Shown here: piece after piece, positions 53,383 to 64,000 of the stretch
How the letters are laid out: each line of letters starts with the position of its first letter
Numbering within the stretch: the stretch's first letter is position 1
Notes under the pieces: generated by a model
What the model saw: the letters and a program-made list of their open reading frames with translations, nothing else
Databases searched by the model: none
What the model was told of the DNA's origin: nothing
Source of the DNA: Bretschneidera sinensis
Taxonomy: Eukaryota; Streptophyta; Magnoliopsida; Brassicales; Akaniaceae
NCBI GenBank assembly: GCA_023935145.1
Contig: CM043702.1
Coordinates: forward strand, 78,431,320 to 78,495,319
Reading direction: 5' to 3'
Length of the DNA: 64,000 nt
Made by a program: the position numbers and the translations under genes

Positions 53383-54365
53383 TATTGTTATTTGTCTAAG
53401 GTTCAAGCAAGTTCAACCATGGCTTAAAATTGGTTAAAGTCAAAACCAATTGTGGAATTTCAAATTTCAGCAAGTTAGAAGGTTGCACACATATGTGTGC
53501 ATCAATTTAGAGCATGAGAAGACCATGCGCACTAGTGTGCACACTTCTGCACCTAAGCAGAAACTAGTGTGCACAGCAGCAGCAGGAGGAAGGCACAGCA
53601 CCGCACACACCCAGTGGTGCACCTTCCAGAAAAGCATGCTCTAGGACTGGATGAGGGGCGCGCCACATAGCAGGTAGCGGCGCACCGTCCAGAGACAGCA
53701 CCAGCACACTCTACCCAGCAGCGCACCGCACCCTGTTGAGCGGCGTACCGCTAGGCACACTCCTTTGCACGCATACAGGAGGCTTCAAGGCACTCCAAAA
53801 CCAGTGCGCACAAGGCCAAAATGTACAGCATAACTTAGAGATAAATGAAGGGCTAGGATTTCAAGGAAATCAAGATCAAAGGGGTGTGTCTGATTCACAA
53901 GATTGTCCAAGAAGTGAAAGGCTATAAAAGGGGTTCCCAAGCCTTATTTTTACAGATATAAGATGATGATGAAAAAACACACAAGTTTGTGGCATTGTGA
54001 GATCAATTGTAAACACAGAGAGAATTATGTAAGTGTGACAAACATAAGAGAGACTCTTTGTTAGGCTAGTTGTAAAGAAGAGATAGTAGTATAGAGAGTG
54101 AGTTGTAATCTCCTTTCTTCTCTTCTTGTTTCTTGAAGGGGATTACTGTAACTTTGTAAGAACCATTTGATTAGTGCAGAGAGTTCGAAGAAACTCATGG
54201 GGACGTAGGCACATTACCGAACCTCGATAACAATTGTTTGTCTTCTTTTCTTTCTTTGATTTTCGGTTCTTGTGTTCGATTACTGAAATTCTTTCTACAA
54301 GTCACTCAAGACTTTGGTGTTTGGAAGATCACCACCTGGGCATCTTACTTAGGTGATTTCTAATA
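53383..54365 (+). repeat. 5' LTR of copia I
   Basis: 983 bp. Both ends have mutated (TATTGT start, TAATA end). Similar GC-rich CAGCGGCGCACC words as in LTR F occur at about 53590-53750. Confidence 0.88.
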
Positions 54366-54625
54366 GTGGTATCGAAACTTTGGTCAGTAGAATCAGAACT
54401 GCACAGCTGGTTATCGAAGCAAGAAGTAGAAGGTACGGAGCCAAGACTCCAAGAATCAAATATTAACTTTTTGGGTGATTCAAGAACAGTGTAAAGATCA
54501 AGATCCGATCGTGTTCTTGATAGTTGATTCAAGAACGATGTTAAGATCCATCTTCGATCTATGTTCTTGAGAAAAAAGAAAGCATTTGTGGGTAGTGCAT
54601 AAATCTGGGATCTTGTCCGCAAAAT

Positions 54626-54862
54626 ATGGCTTCAAATTTCTGTGTAGAGAAGTTTGATGGAAAGGGAGACTTTGCCCTTTGGAAGCGAAAGATCAAGGCA
54701 GTTCTAATGCAACAGAAAGTGGACTTGGCCATTAGAGAGGGATTGGAGACATTCAATTGAAAATGTTTGATGGAGTCACAAGGCTGCTGCGAAATGTAAG
54801 ATATCTTCCAGATTTGAAGAGGAACTTGATCTCATTGGGGAGTAGAGGGAGGAAAGATCAAA
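54626..54862 (+). pseudogene. Gag remnant of I
   Basis: ATG at 54626 begins MASNFCVEKFDGKGDFALWK and runs to KVDLAIREG, where the sequence jumps to the segment GDIQLKMFDGVTRLL that normally follows the protease. About 0.9 kb of gag and protease is lost compared with E. A second small gap is near 54841 (SLG joined to RGRKDQ). The leader stem-loop lies at 54513-54536. Confidence 0.85.
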
Positions 54863-55942
54863 GTGGTCAAGGGATCTTTGGTAGTGATCAAGGCAGCAAG
54901 AAACAATGGACTCTATGAGATGATTGGAGAAACAGAAACCAATGATCAAGCAGCAAGCTTGATGGCTGAGATGGACAAGGCAGCCCTTTGGCACACTCGC
55001 TTGGGACACATGAGCGAAATGGGCCTGCAAATGCTTAGCAAGGAAGGTCTACTTGGTGGTGACAAAGTAGAAAAATTGGATTTCTGTGAGAGTTGCATTC
55101 TTGGGAAGCAACACCGGGTCAGCTTCAACACCGGAGTGCACAAGTTCAAAGGAATTCTTGATTACATTCATTCGGACCTTTGAGGACTAGCAAGAACACC
55201 AACACAGGGAGGTAACTTTTACTTTCTGTCTTTAATTCATGATTATTCAAGAAGAGTGTGGGTTTATTTGCTTAGAAATAAATCTGACACCTTGAATAAA
55301 TTTGTTGTGTGGAAGAAGTTGCTAGAAACTCAAACGAGTAGGGTAGTTAAGGCTTTACGAACCGAAAATGGCTTAGAATTTTTCAATAATGATTTTGATA
55401 AATTATGTGAATTAAATGGCATTCTAAGGCATAGGACGGTTGTAAAAACACCCCAGCAAAATGAAGTTGCTGAAAGAATGAATAGAAATCTTATAGAGAA
55501 GGTTAGGTGCATGTTAATAGGATCCGGGTTACCAAAATATTTTTGGGGAGAAGCTGTGGCTACAGCTGTATACTTGATAAATAGATCACCCTCTAGAGCT
55601 TTAGAGCTCAAGACTCCAATGGAGATGTGGAGTGAAAAACCCTCTGAATTAAACAACCTTAGGACTTTTGATTGTGTTGCGTATGCACATCAAAACGAGG
55701 ATAAACTTGGCCCTAGATCTATAAAATGTGTATTTCTAAGATATGGTGATGGGGTTAAGGGATATAAGTTGTGGTCGTTAGAAAAGAAGGGCATGAAACT
55801 GATTATAAGTAGGGATGTTATCTTTAATGAATTAATGAATTATTATTTCCCTACTTGGAGAAAACTAACCCTGCAGGGGCTAGTGAGCAAACCAGTCCGA
55901 AAATTGTTGAGCATCGCATCAAGGAGCACTCGGTTCAGGTAG
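54863..55942 (+). pseudogene. Copia integrase of I
   Basis: The pre-integrase region (ALWHTRLGHMSEMGLQML, CESCILGKQHRVSF) is open to a TGA at 55181. The core from 55256 has ALRTENGLEFFN, in which the second catalytic Asp is Glu, and TPQQNEVAERMNRNLIEKV with Glu present. FWGEAVATAVYLINRSPS follows. An insertion of about 7 bp near 55835-55850 duplicates GAATTA and shifts the frame; the linker is then readable at 55855-56058 to VNNY stop. Confidence 0.87.
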
Positions 55943-57724
55943 AGCAGAGGAGGCAAGAGGGTTTGGACCAGGTAGAGCCCTTGGATGAAGACCAAGCTCA
56001 AGAAACTCAAGAAGGAGAGGCTGAACAAGAAGGGGTTGATGCAGTAAATAACTACTAGCTCACAAGAGACCGGGGAAGGAGAGTGGTTAGACCACCCTTG
56101 AGATATGGGTTTGTAAATGCCAATGTAGCAGCTCCTTGGAGAGAAGAAGAGGTTGAACCAGAAACTTACATGGATGCCATGGAGTGTAAGGATTCATCAA
56201 AGTGATAGCTGGCTATGGAGGAAGAAATGGATTCTTTGATGAAGAACAACTCTTGGGAGCTGGTGCCTAAACCAGAAAAATAGAGAGTGGTGGATTGTAG
56301 ATGGCTCTACAATATCAAAGAAGGGAATACTCCAGGGGATGAAGTCCGATATAAAGCTAGGCTGGTGGCAAAAGGGTTCACATAAAAAGAAGGCATAGAT
56401 TTCACCGAAATCTTCTCACCGATTGTGAAGTACAAGACGATCCAGATGGTGTTAGCATTGGTGGTCCAATTTGATTGGGAAATTGAGCAAATGGATATGA
56501 AGATTGCATTCTTGCATGGAGAGCTCGATGAGACCATTTTCATGAAGGTAACCCGAAGGCTATGAGGAAGGAAGGCAGGGAGAGCTAGTGTTCAAATTGA
56601 AGAAGTCTCTCTATGGCCTGAAGCAATCACCTCGGCAATGGAACAAGAGGTTTGATTCCTTTGTAATCAACTTGGGTTTCATGAGGAGCTACTATGATTC
56701 TTGCTTGTACTATAAGGGGCAGAAAGTTGAGGAGATGGTGATCATCCACATTTATGTTGATGACATGTTGCTGGTTAGGAGCAGCATGGAAAGGATAAAG
56801 AAGTTAAAGGCTCAACTCAGTGAGGAGTTTGAGATGAAGGATCTTGGTCATGCAAAGAAGATCCTTAGGATGTGTATCATCCGGGAAAGGGAGAAAAACA
56901 GATTGAAGATCTCCCAAACTTCCTACATAGAGAAAATGATATCTAAATTCTCTATAGAAGATAGCAAACCAGTGAAGGTTCCCCTTGCTGGTCATTTCAA
57001 GTTCTCCAGCGATCAATGTCCAAGATCGGAGGCGGAGAAGAAGGAAATGGAGAAATTCCCCTATTCTAGTGCGGTTGGTTCAATTATGTACACCATAGTG
57101 AGCACTAGACCGAACATTGCTCATGCAATGAGTGTTCTCAGCAGGTTTATGAGTAATCCTGAAAAAGAGCATTGGCTTGGGATGAAGTGGTTGCTGAGGT
57201 ATTTGAAGGGAAGCCCAGAAGTAGGGCTGGTATATGAGAAGAGGGGTAATGCAATTTGCCTTGAGGGGTTTGTTGATTCGGACTATGGAGCAGACCGGGA
57301 TAAAAGAAGATCAATTACTTCCTATTTCTTCAACTTAAATGGATGTTGTGTAAGTTGGAAGGCTCAGTTGCAGCCAGTGGTAGCACTCTCAACAACCGAG
57401 GTAGAATACATAGCAGCTACGGAGGCCATTAAGGAAGCTATGTGGTGTAAAAGGTTGCGTGAAGAGTTGAAGGTACTGGATGAGCAGGTTATGGTATTTT
57501 TAGATAGTCAAAGTGCCTTACACTGGTATAAAAATCTAGTGTTCCATGAGAGGACAAAGCATATGGATGTTCGGTATTATTTCATTCGGGAAAATGTTAC
57601 GAAAGGATGCATCCATGTGGATAAGGTTGCCACGGAAGAAAATCCTGCTGACTTTGGTACTAAAGTTCTACTTCTAAGTAAGTTCAATCATTGCCTTGAA
57701 TTACTTAGGATTGGAGTTGGTTAA
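55943..57724 (+). pseudogene. Copia RT and RNase H of I, nearly complete
   Basis: After the linker, RT begins near 56075 (RRVVRPPLRYGFVNANVAAPW). Stops lie at about 56204-56209 (two adjacent), 56281 and 56382, and a frameshift near 56545. From 56588 it is open for 378 codons: LKKSLYGLKQSPRQWNKRF, SYYDSCLYYKGQKVEEMVIIHIYVDDMLLV (catalytic DD intact), GHFKFSSDQCPRS, SRFMSNPEKEHWLGMKW, VSWKAQLQPVVALSTTEVEYIAATEA and ADFGTKVLLLSKFNHCLELLRIGVG. Motif A reads QMDMKIAFLHGELDE. It is the best-preserved RT/RNase H in the window. Confidence 0.92.
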
Positions 57725-57807
57725 TTGGAGACTCTAGATGAGTTTAGATCTTGAAGCTTTTTGCACAATGGTTCAGGTTTTTTGAACACTTAGACAAAGG
57801 TAGAGAT

Positions 57808-58825
57808 TGTTGTTATTTGTCTAAGGTTCAAGCAGGTTCAATCATGGTTTAAAATTAGTTAGTGTCCAAAAAAATTGTGGAATATCAAAGTTTAGCAAGT
57901 TAGAAGGTTGCACACATTTGTGTGCATCAATTTGGAGCATGAGAAGACCATGCGCACTAGTGTGCGCACTTCTGCACCTAGGCAGAAACTAGTGTGCACA
58001 GCAGCAGCAGGAGGAAGGCACCACACCAGTGTGCGGTGCGCCACACACACCCAGTGGTGCACCTTCCAGAAAGGCATGCTCTAGGATAGGGTGAGGGGTG
58101 CTCCGCACAGTAGGCAGCGGCGCACCATCAAGAGACAGCACAAGCACTCTACCCAGCGGCTCACCGCACCCTGCTGAGCGGCTCACCGCTAGGCACACTC
58201 CTTTGCACGCATACAGGAGGCTTCAAGGCACTCCAAAACTAGTGCGCACAAGGCCAAAATGCATAGCATAACTTGGAGATAAATGAAGCACTAGGATTTC
58301 AAGGAAATCAAGATCAAAGGGGTGAGATTGATTCGTAAGATTTTCTAAGAAGTAAAAGGCTATAAAAGGGGTTCTCAGGCCTCATTTTTACAGATATAAG
58401 ATGATGATGAAAAAACACACAAGTTTGTGACATTGTGAGATCAATTGGAAACACATAGAGAGAATTGTGTAAGAGTGACAAACACAAGAGAGACTCTTTG
58501 TTAGGCTGGTTGTAAAGAAGAAATAATAGCATAGAGAGTGAGTTGTAATCTCCTTTCTTCTCTTCTTGTTTCTTCAAGACCATTGTGGGTTCTTGAAGGG
58601 GATTGCTGTAACTTTGTAAGAACCATTTGATTAGTACAGAGAGTTTAGAGGAACTCACGGGGACATAGGCACATTGCCGAACCTCGATAATAATTGCTTA
58701 TCTTCTTTTCTTTCTTTGATTTTCTGTTCTTGTGTTCGATTGCAGAAATTCTTTCTACAAGTCACTCAATACTTGTGTGTTTGGAAGATCACCACCTGGG
58801 CATCTTACTTAGGTGATTTCCAACA
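57808..58825 (+). repeat. 3' LTR of copia I
   Basis: 1018 bp from TGTTGT, after GGTAGAGAT, to CCAACA. It has intact ends, unlike the 5' LTR. Confidence 0.9.
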
Positions 58826-59443
58826 CCATCGCAGTTTACAATTTTCAGTTCTCTATTCTTGGTTATAAACCTGCATCAAAATCCAAATTATTCAAAATAA
58901 AAATAAAAATAAAATAGTAAATGAAAGTTCTATAGGTTGCCTCCCATAAGCGCTTGTTTTTAAGTCTATAGCCAGACTTTTCAATTTTCCTTAATTAGGG
59001 TCTCCAAGAGGAATAAGTGCACAGTTCTTCTCAACTTGTTCCCCATAATAGCGAATCAATCTTTGATCGTTAACTCTAAATATATTCCCTGTTTTGTCCT
59101 TCAAGTCTATTGCTCCAAAAGAGAAAACACTGTTAATTGTATAAGGACCTGTCCATCCTTATTTTAACTTTCCCGGGAAGAGTTTGAGTCATGAATTTAA
59201 GAGTAAAACTTGTTGTCCTGGGGCAAACTCATGCCTAAGAATTTGTTTTTCATTTCACTTTTTCGTCTATTCCTTGTAGATCTTTGCATTTTCATAACCA
59301 TCGTTCCAAAACTAGTCCATCTCATTCAATTGTAAGAATCACTTTTCACCTGCTGCTTTTAAATCAAAATTAAACTTCTTTACAACCCAATAAGCTCTAT
59401 ACTCCACCTCAATAGGAAGATGACACGCTTTTCCAAAAACTAA
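58826..59443 (-). other. Integrase C-terminal end and post-pol motif of H
   Basis: From 59443 to about 58985 a broken coding sense continues integrase (with VNDQRLIRYYGEQVEKN-type residues, the usual Athila pol end). At 58930-58982 lies the post-pol motif (minus: GTCTGGCTATAGACTTAAAA, then AGCGCTTATGGGAGGCAACC), which is homologous to 11021-11070 of A and 15896-15943 of B. The rest is AT-rich filler. Confidence 0.7.
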
Positions 59444-60300
59444 TCAGTAAGGAGACATCTCGATAGGTATTTTGAAAGTTGTATTGTGTGCCCACAAAGC
59501 ATCATCAAGCTTCTTTACCCAATCCTTCTTATTGGTGTTGACCGTCTTCTCGAGAATGTTCTTGATTTCTTGATTTGAAATTTCAGCTTGTCTATTAGTT
59601 TGAGGGTGGTAGCCAAGTGCTATCGTGTGCTTCACACCATAGTTAGAAAGAAGGTTGGCAAATAACTTGTTGCAAAAGTGAGTCCCCTCATCACTAATAA
59701 TAGCTCGTAGAGTGCCAAATCTTGTGAATATATTCTTATGCAGAAATTTGAACACAACCTTTGCATCATTTGTTGTTTTAGAAATTTCTTCCACCCATTT
59801 TGACACATAATCCACTGCTAATAAGATATAGACAAAGCCAGAAGAAGGAGAAAAAGGACCCATAAAATTGATTCCCCAAACATCAAATAACTCAACATCT
59901 AAGATGTTTTTCAATGGTAGTTCCTGACGCCTTGAAATATTTCCCATATATTAGCACCGGTCACAAGTCTTCACCAAAGTATAACTATCACGAAAGATAG
60001 AAGGCCAAAAGAAACCACTTTAAAATACCTTAGCTACTATTCGTGTTGCTCCAAAATATCCTCCATATGATGATGAATGGAAATGATGGAGAATGGCTTA
60101 CATCTCTTCTTCTGGTACACATCTTCGGATGATTTGATTAGGGAATCTTTTAACAGCAAAGGCTCGTCCCAAAAATAATATTTCATATCATGTAGAAACT
60201 TCTTGCGTTGGTGGTAAGTGAGATCTGGTGGCAGTACTTTACAAGCTAGGTAGTTTACAATATCAGTATACCAAGGAAGCTTGATCTCACATGCAAACAA
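59444..60300 (-). pseudogene. Athila integrase of H
   Basis: N-terminal part (60037-60300): YHQRKKFLHDMKYYFWDEPLL and the HHHME zinc-binding start, then a stop and a weak stretch. Core (59444-59947): GNISRRQELPLKNILDVELFDVWGINFMGPF (first Asp), AIISDEGTHFCNKLF (second Asp), YHPQTNRQAEISNQEIKNIL (Glu), then WVKKLDDALWAHNTTFK and PIEMSPY. All three DDE residues are present in the open part. It inserts the cDNA in the family. Stops at 60037 and 59444 break it. Confidence 0.88.
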
Positions 60301-60321
60301 CTGCTCATCAGGGAATGCTTC

Positions 60322-61017
60322 TTAGATCTTTGAATTTGGTCTCACTTTCTCTTGCTCCAACTGAGAGAGATGATCAGCAACTGAATTTTCACTTCCTTTC
60401 TTATCTCGAACCTCCAAATCAAATATTTGAATAAGCAGGATCCAACGAAGCCTAGGCCTAGCATCATTCTTGCCAAACAAATAACAAATTGCTGCATGAT
60501 CATTGAACACTATCACTTTTGCACCAATGAGGTAATACCAAAATTTGTCACAAGCAAACACAACAGCAGGCATCTCCTTCTTAGTTGTTGTATAACTTAG
60601 TTGAGCATCATTCAAGGTCTGGCTTGCATAATAGATGGCTCTGAACAGTTTGTCTCGCTTTTGTCTTAATACTGCTCCAACTACAAAGTCACTTGCATCA
60701 CACATGACTTCAAAAGGTTGACTCCAATTAGGTATAGTCATAATTGGTGTTGAAACTAGTTTCTCCTTGATTGCATCAAAAGTCTACAAACAAGCATTAT
60801 CAAAGTCAAATGCAAAATTTTTTTCAAGAAGATTACATAAAGGTTTAGATAGTTTAGAAAAATCATTGATAAATCTTCTATAAAACCCTGCATGTCCCAA
60901 AAAGCTTCTAATTCCCTTCACATTCTTTGGAGGTGGTAGTTTTTCTATGGTTGCAATTTTAGCTCAATCAACCTCAATTCCTTTAGATGACATTTGATGG
61001 CCAAGCACGATCCCTTC
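60322..61017 (-). pseudogene. Athila RT C-terminal part and RNase H of H
   Basis: The RT connection region is readable with stops between 60742 and 61017 (ATIEKLPPPKNVKGIRSFLGHAG-like order). RNase H (60322-60741) is open: [20 protein letters not shown] (Asp), [20 protein letters not shown] (Glu), [13 protein letters not shown] (Asp) and [14 protein letters not shown] (Asp). All four acidic residues seem present. It removes RNA from the RNA-DNA hybrid. It is followed downstream by integrase. Confidence 0.85.
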
Positions 61018-61623
61018 TTAAACCATGAAATGGCACTTCTCCCAATTTAGGACTAGATTTTTGACTTCACATCTCTGCAAAACAAGAGCTAAATTATGCA
61101 AACAATGATCAAAAGATGTACCAAAAACTGTAAAATTATCCATAAAAATTTCCATTATCTCTTTTGCCATGTCAAAAAAAATAGACATCATGCAACATTG
61201 AAATGTCACTGAGGCATTGCACAATACGAATGGCATCCTCCTAAAAGAAAATGTGTCGTAGGGGCATGTGAATGTAGTTTTCTTTTGATCTTCTGAGGCT
61301 ATGGCAATCTGGTTATACCTCGAATAACCATCTAAGAAGAAACAGTAAGAATACTCAACCAATCGATTTAGTATTTGATCAATAAAGGGTAGTGGAAAAT
61401 GATCATTCCTTGTTGCTTTGTTCAACTTGCAGTAATCCATACATACACGCCAACTTGTGATTGTTCTTGTAGGAATAAACTCATTGTTGTCGTTTCTCAA
61501 CACTGTCATTCCACCCTTTTTTGGTACAACCTGCACTGGACTTACCCATGAGCTGTCTGAAATAGCATAGATAATTCCAGCATTGAGGAGCTTCAAAATT
61601 TCAGCTCTCACAACCTCCTTCAT
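61018..61623 (-). pseudogene. Athila reverse transcriptase of H, catalytic residue changed
   Basis: Open for 201 codons: MKEVVRAEILKLLNAGIIYA, ISDSSWVSPVQVVPKKGGMT, TSWRVCMDYCKLNKATRNDH, CFFLDGYSRYNQIAIASEDQ, FRRMPFVLCNASVTFQ and the catalytic region MEIFMDNFTVFGTSF. Relatives have FMDD; here the second Asp is Asn (codons at 61135-61140). The first catalytic Asp (FLDGYS) is kept. It ends at LVLNWEKCHFMV stop. The start is internal; RT continues upstream with the QRRLNP-type region across a stop near 61636. Confidence 0.92.
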
Positions 61624-62600
61624 TGTTGGATTTTATCTTCTTTGGTGCTCGATTGATGGTTTGTAAAGTTACTCCACTAAAATCTTGTGCATGCAAATGG
61701 AGGGACTTATACCTTTTATGTCTAAAGTAGTCCACCCCAAGGCTGTTCTATGCTCTCTTAACACACGTAACAACTTTTCCTCTTCTTCGTGTGTGAATGA
61801 TGCAGCAACAATCACTGGAAATGTGTAACTATCACCCAGGAATGCCTAGCGAAGATGCTTAGAGTAATTTCTACCACTCTGGAGTTGTAGTTTGCTGCAT
61901 CTTTTCTCTAGAAATTTCATAATTAGGCCTTGCTACAATCGGATCTAGCCTTCCCACCTCATTGCTAAGTGATGCATCCTGCTGCAAGGCCCCCAAGGCA
62001 AATATATAGTGGAGAAATTCTTCACTAACAAGAGATAAATCAAATTCACAAACAGAAAAATTGGTAAAATTATATGCTTGAGATGAAATGGTGATACAAC
62101 GTTCTAGGTGATTAGCTGGTTCATCTTCTTGAAAGATTTCTTCTACAAATTGCTTAATGAAATCTACCCAAAAGCAAGTGCTTGGATCTTATGGAAATCT
62201 CATGGCTTGGTAGATGTTGAACATAACCTCTTCCTTGTTTACTCTCAATGTTAATTTACCTTTTTAAACATCAATTAATGCCCTTCCCGTAGCCAAGAAT
62301 GGTCAGCCAAGAATTAGTGGGACTTTTTGGTCTTACTCCATATCTAACACCACAAAATCAGCAGGAAAAATAAATTTATCCACCTTTACCAATACGACTT
62401 CTATGATTCCATATGGGTACTTGATGGATTGGTTTGCTAGTTGCAAAGAAATGGTTGTTTGTTTCATCTCTCCAAGTCCTAATTTCCTGCAAACAGACAG
62501 TGGCATAAGATTAATGCTAGAACCAATATCACATAAAACTTTATCAAAAAATTAATTTCCAATAGTGTAAGGAAAAGTGAAACTCCCCGGATCTTTTAAT
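61624..62600 (-). pseudogene. Athila protease and acidic linker of H
   Basis: The protease is readable on the minus strand at about 62230-62560: CDIGSSINLMPLSVCRKLGLGE (active-site Asp-Ile-Gly-Ser), ISLQLANQSIKYPYGIIEVV, VDKFIFPADFVVLDME, then a flap region with PFLATGRALIDV. Several stops interrupt it. The linker from about 62200 to 61640 is acidic (EEIFQEDEPANHLERC) and ends before RT with the IKGISPSICMHKI-type motif. The order matches element C. Confidence 0.75.
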
Positions 62601-64000
62601 TTTTGAGGCAATTTCTTTTAAAGAATGGCACTGTGTTCTTCAGAAAGCTTTACTGTTTCGAACTCCTCCAACCTTCTCTTCTTGGAAATGATGTCCTTTA
62701 AGAATTTAACATAATTTGGCATTTGTTCTAAAAGCATCTGCAAAAGGAATATTTATATGAATTTTCTTGAAAATATCCAAAAACTTAGAAAATTGGTTAT
62801 CTAATTTTTGTTTCTGAAAACATTGAGGGTAAGGAAGTGGAGTAGGGAGAATAGGAGGATTGCTAGGAAATGAAATTTTTGGAGGCTTGTTAGTTTCTCT
62901 TAATATATCATCCACAATCTCCTATTCATCTACTTTATTCTGGCATTGGCCATTGGTTGGAGCTGTAGGGGTGGACTTAGTTTCCTTTGATGGTGATTTC
63001 TCAATTTTTCTTCCACTTCTAAGTATGATGACCTTGCATTGTTCCTTTGGATTCAATTCTGTGTTACTATGAAATGTTCCTCTTTGTTGGGCATTGATGA
63101 TTGTGGCTAGTTGCCCAATTTGCACTTCAAGATTCTTCATAGTGGCTCCCATGTTGCTACAATGAGTCTCAATTTTGTCTAACTGTGAATCATCTTCTTC
63201 TCACTCGGTTGATTAAAAAATCCTGAAAGAGGTCGCAACACATTCTTTATGTTTCCATAAGACAAATTCTCACGATTTTGAAGCCCAGGATGGTAGTAAT
63301 TTGGCATAGGATTACCACGATAGTTGCAGTTCCGATTGTTGATGTATTGAACTTGTTCTTGACTTGATTCATTACTTGGAACTATTATACTTGGGGCTGC
63401 AACATATTTTGCACTTTGCGGTATTCCTTGTGTTGTCAAAGGTAAAATTTGATGTGATAGAGAAGCAACTTTAGCTGAAAGGGCTGCCAACGGATCCAAT
63501 TCATAAATTCCAACAACTTTCCTAACCATAGTTCTTTTAATTGGCCATTGATAGTTATTTGCGGCCATTTCTTCCAAAAGAGAAGTAGCACCTTCAGTTG
63601 TCTTTGACATCAAAGTTCCACCAGACACAACATCAACTATGGTCTGAGTTTGCCCATTTAAGTCATTGTACAACATCTGAACTTACAACCAGTCTGACAA
63701 TCCGTGTTAAAGGCAGTGTCGAATCAAATCTTTAATCTCACTCCTGAGTTAAACTGTTTTTGCAGGTGAGAAGAATTTAGCAAGAAACTTTTCGCCATTT
63801 CCCGTCAGCTAGTGATACTTCCCGGTTGTAGAGCTTATAGCCAACCTATTGCCTTGTTCCTTAAGGAAAAAGGACACAATCTCAGCCTAACGGTGTCTTC
63901 AGTAACACCATTAATCTTTACAGTGTCGCAAATCTCCAAGAATATCGCCAAATGAATATTGAGATCATCCAGTGGCGATCCACTAAACTGGGCTTGTTGC
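62601..64000 (-). pseudogene. Athila gag of H, incomplete at the window edge
   Basis: Beginning beyond 64000, the gag N-terminal part reads (minus) SPLDDLNIHLAIFLEICDTVKINGV and LRLCPFFLKEQG with lesions. It is then open at 63179-63676: MLYNDLNGQTQTIVDVVSGGTLMSKTTEGATSLLEEMAANNYQWP, AALSAKVASLSHQI and NYRGNPMPNYYHPGLQNRENLSYGN. Continuing pieces at 62922-63152 (MGATMKNLEVQIGQLATIINAQQRGTFHSNTE) and 62706-62915 (CFQKQKLDNQFSKFLDIFKKIHINIPFADAF) lead into protease. No zinc knuckle is visible in the part shown, as in classical Athila. It differs from the gag of B and C, so H is a separate Athila family. Confidence 0.88.

Larger units (their letters stand above)
53383..58825 (+). mobile_element. 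Ty1/copia element I, gag-deleted, RT retained
   Basis: 5443 bp with LTRs at 53383-54365 (983 bp) and 57808-58825 (1018 bp), target duplication CCGTC/CCATC (53378-53382, 58826-58830, one difference), and a degraded primer site TGGTATCGAAAC at 54367-54378. Most of gag and all of the protease are missing: the gag start joins directly to the GIGDIQLKMFDGV region. Integrase, full RT with YVDD, and RNase H are present with point lesions. It is the reverse of D, F and G, which keep gag but lose the RT core. Confidence 0.92.
39485..64000 (-). mobile_element. Athila-type Ty3/gypsy element H, host of nested copia insertions
   Basis: On the minus strand the window gives gag (from beyond 64000 to 62706), protease, RT, RNase H, integrase, a long 3' noncoding region, a polypurine tract (40805-40820) and the 3' LTR (39485-40804). 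Copia G (with F inside) is inserted 150 bp upstream of the 3' LTR and copia I about 1.3 kb further upstream. The 5' LTR lies outside the window. Removing the insertions leaves about 8 kb of H sequence here. Point stops are frequent, and a catalytic RT residue is changed. Confidence 0.92.

Overview
The window is a plant nuclear DNA segment made almost entirely of transposable elements. I find no host gene, rRNA, tRNA or CRISPR array. Three things point to an angiosperm. There are Ty3/gypsy elements of the Athila type, with a primer-binding site matching the end of tRNA-Asp and the PISDSxWVSPVQVVPKK reverse-transcriptase signature. There are Ty1/copia elements with a TGGTATCAGAGC primer site matching initiator tRNA-Met. 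There is also a CACTA (En/Spm) DNA transposon with plant-type TNP2 and Transposase_24 genes. The AT-rich, deeply nested arrangement is typical of intergenic heterochromatin in a medium to large plant genome. The species cannot be read from the sequence.

Layout. 21-8581: a decayed CACTA element on the minus strand with its right end missing. It has a CACTACAAGA terminus, palindromic subterminal repeats, a Transposase_24-type gene and a TNP2-type transposase broken by nonsense codons; a possible MITE sits near its right side. 8582-12768: Athila element A (minus), internally deleted. 12770-20521: Athila composite B (plus), a scrambled array of three LTR copies and gag pieces. 20522-30784: Athila element C (minus), cut in its RT gene where B ends and split in its protease gene by copia element D (21822-27246, perfect GCATG target duplication). 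30785-31359: a microsatellite and unassigned AT-rich DNA. About 31360-38524: a probable chromovirus-like LTR (J) split by copia element E (32097-38013, plus). 38525-39484: a copia gag fragment (K). 39485 to the end: Athila element H (minus), running off the right edge. H carries copia G (40952-52040, TSD AAAAT), which itself carries copia F (42304-47914, TSD GAAAT), and separately copia I (53383-58825, TSD CCGTC/CCATC). F is therefore inside G, and G is inside H.

How the parts relate. The five copia elements D, E, F, G and I form one family, probably Tork-like, with LTRs of about 0.8-1.0 kb and a gag beginning near a KFDGKGDFSLW motif. They fall into structural classes. E and I keep the whole reverse-transcriptase region. 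G, D and F share one in-frame deletion that removes the RT core. D and F share two further deletions downstream. F looks chimeric, with an E/I-like front half and a D-like RT/RNase H. I is the reciprocal case: RT is retained but most of gag is lost. The picture is a retrotransposon family in which RT-less copies that keep gag and integrase spread, presumably using enzymes from intact relatives.

The most interesting signals are this RT-deleted copia lineage, the repeated stem-loops in its 5' leader (expanded in D), the mosaic element F, a short conserved motif after pol in three different Athila elements, and arrays of CpG-containing palindromes in unrelated elements. No novel host-encoded system was found. 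All calls come from reading the sequence; no database search was run.
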